From a virus, in the IMG/VR virus record IMGVR_UViG_3300046007_004354, positions 1 to 20,316 of that record: a stretch of 20,316 nt of DNA; one strand, 5' to 3'. Below the pieces are notes generated by a model. The model had not been told where the DNA came from, did no database searches, and worked only from the letters and a program-made list of their open reading frames with translations. The position numbers and the translations under genes are program-made. Within the stretch, counting starts at the first letter, position 1; every line of letters begins with the position of its first letter. Positions 16,291 through 20,316 of the stretch are shown here, one piece after another.

Positions 16291-16532
16291 GCAGTATATG
16301 TTGGTGCTTTAGGTACTTTAGGTACGTTAGGAGTTCGAGCTTTTGCGGCTTGTTGTTGTTTTTCTGTATCTTTTGCTTGTTTTTCGTAATGTTCCCTAAT
16401 CTGATTGTATATAAAATTACGATGATATATGGGCAGGTTATATACAGTATCCCAATCGTACCCACCTTGACCGTAAAATACTATTTCATGTATACGAGTA
16501 AATAAATACTCTCTATATTTAGGCGTCAGGCC
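16272..16532 (-). CDS. Frameshift extension of the gp26-like tail assembly protein (86 codons)
   Basis: This open frame begins immediately after the T7 run and is in the +1 frame relative to the gp26-like gene. It encodes 86 residues starting GLTPKYREYLFTRIHEIV and including GQGGYDWDTVYNLP and FIYNQIREHYEKQ, and ends in a Lys/Pro/Ala-rich tail (KVPKAPTYTAKAPKK). It contains no ATG, GTG or TTG codon, so it can scarcely be an independent gene. A +1 slip on TTT-T gives a fusion of about 333 residues; a -2 slip gives 334. This is the arrangement of the G/GT-type tail assembly chaperones that lie directly before tape measure genes in many phages. The sequence shows the open frame and slip site. 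Actual shifting is inferred. A sequencing indel in the T-run is the main alternative. Confidence 0.72.
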   Translation of the reverse strand, partial: GLTPKYREYLFTRIHEIVFYGQGGYDWDTVYNLPIYHRNFIYNQIREHYEKQAKDTEKQQQAAKARTPNVPKVPKAPTYTAKAPKK

Positions 16533-17274
16533 AAAAAAAGTTAATATTAATTGGTATGACTACGCCCTCCTGTACGTAGCCATCTTTATCAACTGTAATG
16601 ACGGTATCAATATCAGGAGAAACATCATTGTAATATTTTTTAAATGCTCGTGAGTCTGGAGCAAGTAAATAATTATCTACAAAATCACGAATTGATGCTT
16701 GATCTGATTTTCCATTAATAGATGTAATCATGTGCTTTAAACGAGTAGTGTTTTCAAAAGCATTATTTGGATCTGCTTTTTGTAAACCTTTAACTTCAGC
16801 ATCAATTGCTTTTTCATCTTTACCCGTTAATAGCTTAAATGTAATGATGTTGCCTGATTGAGGTAGAGTAAATTTGAATTCATTTTTGCCCTTAGTAAAT
16901 AATGATTCATTGATTTCTTTTTCTTTAAGTGTAGTTAAATCTACTGTGTAGTCATCTTCTTTACCTAGTGATTCATTTCTAAACCTAAATGAATAATCTT
17001 TACCATATCCTAAGATACGAGCCGAGAATAAAATAGCATTTTTATCTCCTGTAATTAAATCATCAATGTCAATTGGTGTAACAATAAGTGATTTTAGCAA
17101 TTTATCAATTGCGGTTCCTTGCTTAATAAAGTTAATGTTAGTTAGTATGTCTTCATCTTTAGCAGACATGTAACGCATTTCAATTTCACCTTTAGCGAGC
17201 AATGAATCTTCGGGATATACAAGACCTTTTGATGGTAGTGTAACCGTTTCTGTTGGAATTTTTAATTCAGCCAT
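16519..17274 (-). CDS. gp26-like baseplate hub assembly / tail assembly chaperone, short frame
   Basis: A 251-residue protein with the look of the T4 gp26 baseplate family: an N-terminal LPSKGLVYPEDSLLAKGEIEM segment, then MRYMSAKDEDIL and LLKSLIVTPIDIDDLITGDK. It continues as an alpha/beta domain and ends NFFWPDA. In T4 this family is needed for hub assembly. Here its place just before the tape measure gene and its apparent frameshifted extension point to a tail assembly chaperone that would hold the tape measure during tube growth. The ATG is preceded by an A/T-rich leader and a TATTTATA element 31 nt away, and upstream of that lies a hairpin terminator. This makes the gene the first of a new transcription unit. 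Family assignment is by remembered motifs, not alignment. Confidence 0.75.
   Translation of the reverse strand: MAELKIPTETVTLPSKGLVYPEDSLLAKGEIEMRYMSAKDEDILTNINFIKQGTAIDKLLKSLIVTPIDIDDLITGDKNAILFSARILGYGKDYSFRFRNESLGKEDDYTVDLTTLKEKEINESLFTKGKNEFKFTLPQSGNIITFKLLTGKDEKAIDAEVKGLQKADPNNAFENTTRLKHMITSINGKSDQASIRDFVDNYLLAPDSRAFKKYYNDVSPDIDTVITVDKDGYVQEGVVIPININFFWPDA
16533..16539 (-). other. T7 slippery site, candidate programmed +1 or -2 frameshift
   Basis: The gp26-like frame reads AAC TTT TTT TGG here. A peptidyl tRNA-Phe on the second TTT can move forward one base or back two and still pair fully with TTT. The window where both frames are open is only about 40 nt, because the new frame has a TAG just upstream near 16560 and the old frame stops at 16519. 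The T-run is the only slippery sequence in it. Confidence 0.65.
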
Positions 17275-17297
17275 AAACTAATTTTTGTTTTTATATA

Positions 17298-17305
17298 TAT
17301 AAATA
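17298..17305 (-). promoter_or_regulatory. Candidate promoter element TATTTATA before the gp26-like gene
   Basis: The minus strand reads TTATATTTATATATATAAA, with the octamer 31 nt before the ATG and about 29 nt after the hairpin terminator at 17334-17355. A terminator followed by this element is good positional support for a promoter. Surrounding AT repeats make chance occurrence easier here than at the other sites. Confidence 0.42.
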
Positions 17306-17333
17306 TAATAAAATTAAATCTTTTAGACAAAGA

Positions 17334-17355
17334 AACCCGGTATTTCTACCGGGTT
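17334..17355 (-). terminator. Hairpin terminator with GAAA tetraloop
   Basis: On the minus strand AACCCGGTA and TACCGGGTT form a perfect 9-bp stem closed by a GAAA tetraloop, a very stable loop class. The stem is followed by TCTTTGTCT, a moderately U-rich tail. It lies after the 85-codon gene and before the gp26-like gene. It fits termination of the tail sheath and tube unit, or attenuation. Confidence 0.7.
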
Positions 17356-17367
17356 CTTTTCTCCAAC

Positions 17368-17389
17368 GAGTAATTACACCTTATTACTC
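17368..17389 (-). other. Second hairpin upstream of the terminator
   Basis: GAGTAAT and ATTACTC form a perfect 7-bp stem with an 8-nt loop, just after the stop of the 85-codon gene and 12 nt before the GAAA-loop terminator on the transcript. It may be part of a tandem terminator or protect the 3' end of the tube transcript. Confidence 0.45.
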
Positions 17390-17398
17390 AATTATTTT

Positions 17399-17656
17399 TT
17401 AAGCATTATTGCTGTGTGATTCTTTTAGTGCTCTAAACGCTTCAGCTAATTTTTTAAATTTCTTTTTAGCTGCTCTTTCACCAGCGGCATATCCAGCGCC
17501 GTATACATCTTCTTCGCCTTTGTCTTTGGCTACTTTATCTTTTTCGCCTTTGTCAACGCGCTTGAATTCATCGTCGCCTTTGCTTTTCTTTTTTCTTTCT
17601 TCTAACACTTCGGCAAGACACTCTTGCACTAATGCTTGTAATTCTTGTTTTTTCAT
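17399..17656 (-). CDS. Small highly charged protein of unknown function
   Basis: An 85-residue Lys/Glu-rich protein between tail tube and gp26-like genes. It starts 6 nt after the tube stop and is followed by two hairpins, so it shares the tube transcript. Residues 1-22 look like an amphipathic helix (MKKQELQALVQECLAEVLEE). The middle (KKKSKGDDEFKRVDKGEKDK) is probably disordered, and GAGYAAGERAAKKKFKKLAE forms a second helix. The N-terminal pattern resembles short proteins and leader segments often seen in T4-like marine phage structural genes, but I do not know a function. The antisense frame of similar length is a shadow. Confidence 0.65.
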   Translation of the reverse strand: MKKQELQALVQECLAEVLEERKKKSKGDDEFKRVDKGEKDKVAKDKGEEDVYGAGYAAGERAAKKKFKKLAEAFRALKESHSNNA

Positions 17657-17662
17657 TACTGA

Positions 17663-18154
17663 TTAGTAGTTTAAGATACAGTAATCCATTCCGATAGTCA
17701 TGGTAATGTTGATAGCTTCAGTGTAAGTAGACCAGTTATAATCGCCAAAGTTTGATGTCTTAATAAAGGCACCTTTAACGATCCACTCTGATACTACATC
17801 ACCTACTGGACCTAAACCATTAAATGTTAAGTCTTTTTTATAGAAATCAGAATAACCAGCACGGCCAGTTACTGATTCGTATGCTAAACGAGCCCATTCC
17901 ATTACAGCTTGAGCACCACTTGGAGCAATTGGATCAAATAAAGTGAAGGTTAAATCTTGCCATAATCTTTTACCACTACGTATTTTTCTATAGGTGTTAA
18001 TATGGTCTAATATAATTTCACCATCATCGAAGTTCACTCCAGATACACCTTTTACAAGGAATGATGGAATACCATTTATGTACATGATGAACCTGTTAGG
18101 AACTTTAGGTTCATACTGTGTAAACATAATTTCATTTGGATTTAATACAGGCAT
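17663..18154 (-). CDS. Tail tube protein, T4 gp19-like
   Basis: A 163-residue protein, the same length as T4 gp19, whose hexameric rings build the inner tail tube. Typical features are the N-terminal PNRFIMYINGIPSFLVKGVSG segment, ILDHINTYRKIRSGKRLWQDLTFTLFDP, a helix SGAQAVMEWARLAYES, and the C-terminal strand pair TYTEAINITMTIGMDYCIL. It follows the sheath gene after a 39-nt gap with a TATTTATA element and precedes a small charged gene. The ATG has an A-rich leader (AAATACAACATAAA). The family is confident from sequence pattern, length and order. Confidence 0.93.
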   Translation of the reverse strand: MPVLNPNEIMFTQYEPKVPNRFIMYINGIPSFLVKGVSGVNFDDGEIILDHINTYRKIRSGKRLWQDLTFTLFDPIAPSGAQAVMEWARLAYESVTGRAGYSDFYKKDLTFNGLGPVGDVVSEWIVKGAFIKTSNFGDYNWSTYTEAINITMTIGMDYCILNY

Positions 18155-18181
18155 TTTATGTTGTATTTAATAGTTGTTTGT

Positions 18182-18189
18182 TATAAATA
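18182..18189 (-). promoter_or_regulatory. Candidate promoter element TATTTATA before the tail tube gene
   Basis: The minus strand reads AAGAAATATTTATAACAAAC in the sheath-tube gap, just after the sheath stop and 35 nt before the tube ATG. The ATATTTATA core is the same as at three other tail genes. Tail tube protein is needed in high copy, which would fit its own promoter. The role is inferred. Confidence 0.45.
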
Positions 18190-18193
18190 TTTC

Positions 18194-20316
18194 TTAGGCA
18201 GGGAACTCAACACCAGTTGGTAAAATATTGAAATCTAATACAATAAATTCAGCTGTCTTAGTTGGCTGGATGTAGATTTGGCCTATTAATTGATTTCTAT
18301 CTACAACACTTGGTGGGTTGTTAGATTCATCCATTACTACCTTGTAAGCATACAAACCTTGACGTTGTACTACGTTATCAAGATATGGGTTTACTTGGTT
18401 TAAGAAGGTATTTCTTGTAACAGCAGTATTTTGTTCGAATACTAAGCCACGAGCAACACCACCAATAAATCCTTTTAAGGCAATTAATAAACGACGAACA
18501 TTTACACGATCAAGAGCAGATGCTTTTTGTTGTAATGTCTTTTGACCAAATACTACAACACCTTCACCAGGGAATGTAGCGAGTGGATTTACATTATCTT
18601 CGTATAAAGTATTTCTATCGTTTAATGAAAGTTTTCTTTCAACCTTAACTACATTTGGAATACCACCTCTAGTTACACCAGCAGGAGCAAACCAAGGAGC
18701 ACTTACTTCATCAGTGAAAGCAAATACACCACCCATTAATGTTGAAGCTGGAACCCATACTAATCTACCCATTGCAGAGCTAAATACTTGACACCAAGGC
18801 CAATATGCAGCACCATAGCTTGAATTAGAAGCATTTGCAGCGGTTGCAGCAGCTGTAATACTACCACCATAAGGAAGTGGGTCTACTACTGCTAAAGCAT
18901 CAGCTCTACCTTCGCAAAGTGCAATTGGATCAGCACCGTTAGCACCTAAATTAATTGCAGTGTTTCCACCAGCTAAGAATAAACCTGGAGTTAATAATAA
19001 GTTGAATTGATATTCATCTGTGTTTGCTAACAAGTTTAATGCTGTAGCGTAGTCAGCTGAAGTAAATCCTTGAGCGTTTGTAACACCACTAACGATGTTT
19101 TCAAACATGAATTTTGATAAGTTAGTATCAACAATACCACCATTGAAAGCACCATTTACAGATCCACTTCCAAGGGCTGGTAAGCTACCACTGTATCTAG
19201 CTGCTTGATAAGTACCATTATTATTTACTGTATTGTATTGAGCTAAAGGAACATTAGCTACACGAACATATCTTGAAGCATTTGGAAAATCACCAACATA
19301 ATCAATATATCCTTGACCGTCAGCGGCTGAATAAGTATAAGTTGGTTTTTGATTACCAATTACACGAGAGATATAGTTTGGTTGGTTAACGTCCATAGAC
19401 AAGTTAGTCCATGTTTCAAGAACATTCTTTTGATTGTTATTATCGTTACCACTTCTAACTAATAATGTAAATGTACCTTGTTCGTAGTTAACTTGGTTTA
19501 CTTCCCAACGTACGTTTGTAGCGCTACCACTTGGTAAAGCACCAGATACTACAGTACCACCTTGGTTGTTCATTTGGGCACCCCAAGCTAATGTTTCAAG
19601 TACAAATGAATTAGCAGGAATACCAGCAGTACCACCAGTAAATGATGCTACAACACCTGAAGGATCACCAATATAATCTATAGAAGAACTAAGGAACCAG
19701 TTATTATTAGGAGTAGTACCATCATTAACTGAAGTTACAGTTAATGTGTTAGTACCGGCATTGTAAGAAGCAGTTAAAAGACCTGATGTGTATTGGTTGC
19801 CATTGTAGTTAAAAGCACCACTAATTGCGTTACCAATAACGTCAACGTCTGTACTTCCACCTGTACCAACATATACTAAATCATTCCATGCATAATACTG
19901 TCCAAAAGTTAACCAAGGAGATACCTGGAAGTAAAAATTATTTCCAGGAAGTGGAGTTGGGATACCTACTTGAAGGTATTTGTAATCAGCAACGTTAGTA
20001 CCATAATTTAATACAAGAGATACATTAGCTTTACTACCAACAACACTAGCAGTAATTGCTGGTACACTTGCTGATGCAAAGCTGTTTAATGCTGAGCTAC
20101 CAGTTCCTGTATTTGTAATTCTGGTTACTAACATGGTGCTACCACCATTTTCAAAGTAGTTTTTTGCAGCAATAGAGGTAAAATACTCTAAATCACCATT
20201 AGTACCATCGTTAAAAGTAGTACCAAATTTAGCAATATAATCGCTATATGAGGTAACAATGGTTGGTACATAAGGAGTACCGTTTACAGTTGGGCCAACA
20301 ATAGCGGCACCAACTA
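18194..20316 (-). CDS. Contractile tail sheath protein, 5' end outside the window
   Basis: The visible 706 codons lack only the start. The frame stays open to the window edge, and the residues before the internal Met at 20134 are typical sheath sequence (VGAAIVGPTVNGTPYVPTIV, then SDYIAKFG), so that Met is not the start. The sheath surrounds the tube and contracts on infection. The C-terminal part has the conserved sheath region (DRVNVRRLLIALKGFIGG, ARGLVFEQNTAVTRNTFLNQ, then YAYKVVMDESN and FIVLDFNILPTGVEF). The middle is Ala/Gly/Asn/Thr-rich and probably includes a surface-exposed beta-rich insertion near visible residues 110-250. At more than 706 residues it is longer than T4 gp18 (659). 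It is followed by the gp19-like tube gene, the standard order. Confidence 0.92.
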   Translation of the reverse strand, partial: VGAAIVGPTVNGTPYVPTIVTSYSDYIAKFGTTFNDGTNGDLEYFTSIAAKNYFENGGSTMLVTRITNTGTGSSALNSFASASVPAITASVVGSKANVSLVLNYGTNVADYKYLQVGIPTPLPGNNFYFQVSPWLTFGQYYAWNDLVYVGTGGSTDVDVIGNAISGAFNYNGNQYTSGLLTASYNAGTNTLTVTSVNDGTTPNNNWFLSSSIDYIGDPSGVVASFTGGTAGIPANSFVLETLAWGAQMNNQGGTVVSGALPSGSATNVRWEVNQVNYEQGTFTLLVRSGNDNNNQKNVLETWTNLSMDVNQPNYISRVIGNQKPTYTYSAADGQGYIDYVGDFPNASRYVRVANVPLAQYNTVNNNGTYQAARYSGSLPALGSGSVNGAFNGGIVDTNLSKFMFENIVSGVTNAQGFTSADYATALNLLANTDEYQFNLLLTPGLFLAGGNTAINLGANGADPIALCEGRADALAVVDPLPYGGSITAAATAANASNSSYGAAYWPWCQVFSSAMGRLVWVPASTLMGGVFAFTDEVSAPWFAPAGVTRGGIPNVVKVERKLSLNDRNTLYEDNVNPLATFPGEGVVVFGQKTLQQKASALDRVNVRRLLIALKGFIGGVARGLVFEQNTAVTRNTFLNQVNPYLDNVVQRQGLYAYKVVMDESNNPPSVVDRNQLIGQIYIQPTKTAEFIVLDFNILPTGVEFPA

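Noticed and set aside
16217-16465. An 82-codon ATG-initiated open frame between the gp26-like and tape measure genes.
   Set aside because: It overlaps the tape measure start, has low-complexity Lys/Asn-rich sequence and runs in a different frame from the protein-like extension. The frameshift extension explains this region better.
16565-16571. AGGAGGG on the coding strand upstream of the T7 run, as a Shine-Dalgarno stimulator of frameshifting.
   Set aside because: It is about 25 nt from the slip site, too far for known stimulators of +1 (about 3 nt) or -1 (10-14 nt) shifts. It is explained by codons for Gln-Glu-Gly.
13863-18189. TATAAATA on the plus strand as T4-type late promoters driving plus-strand transcripts.
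   Set aside because: No supported gene lies on the plus strand. The motif position is constant relative to minus-strand starts, so a minus-strand element reading TATTTATA is more likely.
20132-20134. The Met at 20134 as the start of the sheath gene.
   Set aside because: The frame is open to the window edge and the upstream residues are typical sheath N-terminal sequence, so the true start is beyond the window.
1-20316. tRNA genes, CRISPR arrays, insertion sequences or attachment sites.
   Set aside because: No cloverleaf, regularly spaced repeat, transposase motif or integrase was seen. Gaps between genes are too short to hold most of them.

Overview
The window is a contiguous piece of a T4-like contractile-tailed phage (myovirus) genome. 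Every supported gene is on the minus strand, so transcription runs from high to low coordinates. The DNA is AT-rich, packing is dense (several stop/start junctions are TAATG overlaps or 2-6 nt gaps), and I see no tRNA, insertion sequence, CRISPR or integration gene. Fifteen of the sixteen readable start codons lack a Shine-Dalgarno-like GGAG core and instead have A/T-rich leaders. This is typical of Bacteroidota translation, so I infer a Bacteroidota (for example flavobacterial) host. That is inference, not proof.

Layout in the direction of transcription. (1) Tail module, about 20316 to 6940: tail sheath (5' end outside the window), gp19-like tail tube, an 85-residue charged protein, a gp26-family protein that appears to be extended by a programmed frameshift, the tape measure protein, a 91-residue Pro/Gly-rich protein, a 651-residue baseplate or tube-associated protein, a LysM-like 99-residue protein, a 1296-residue hub protein carrying a zinc M15 peptidoglycan peptidase domain, and a 156-residue unknown. 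(2) Replication module, 6901 to 792: a compact family A DNA polymerase-like protein, a 153-residue unknown, a gp32-like single-strand binding protein, UvsX-like recombinase, an RNase H/5'-3' exonuclease-like protein and a DnaB/gp41-like helicase. (3) The 5' part of an adenosylcobalamin-dependent ribonucleotide reductase gene (731 to 1), which leaves the window.

The tail genes supply sheath, tube, ruler, its probable chaperone, and a cell-wall-cutting hub. The replication genes supply the core of a recombination-coupled T4-style replisome, but with a family A-like polymerase where T4 has a family B enzyme. The reductase would supply deoxynucleotides.

The most interesting signals are: (a) a run of seven T at the end of the gp26-like gene that joins it by a +1 (or -2) shift to an 86-codon extension with no start codon of its own, directly before the tape measure gene; (b) the short, apparently exonuclease-dead family A polymerase in a T4-like gene neighbourhood; (c) a recurrent TATTTAT(A/T) element 24-45 nt before six start codons, a candidate phage promoter element; (d) an M15 peptidase plus a possible annexin-like repeat in the hub protein.
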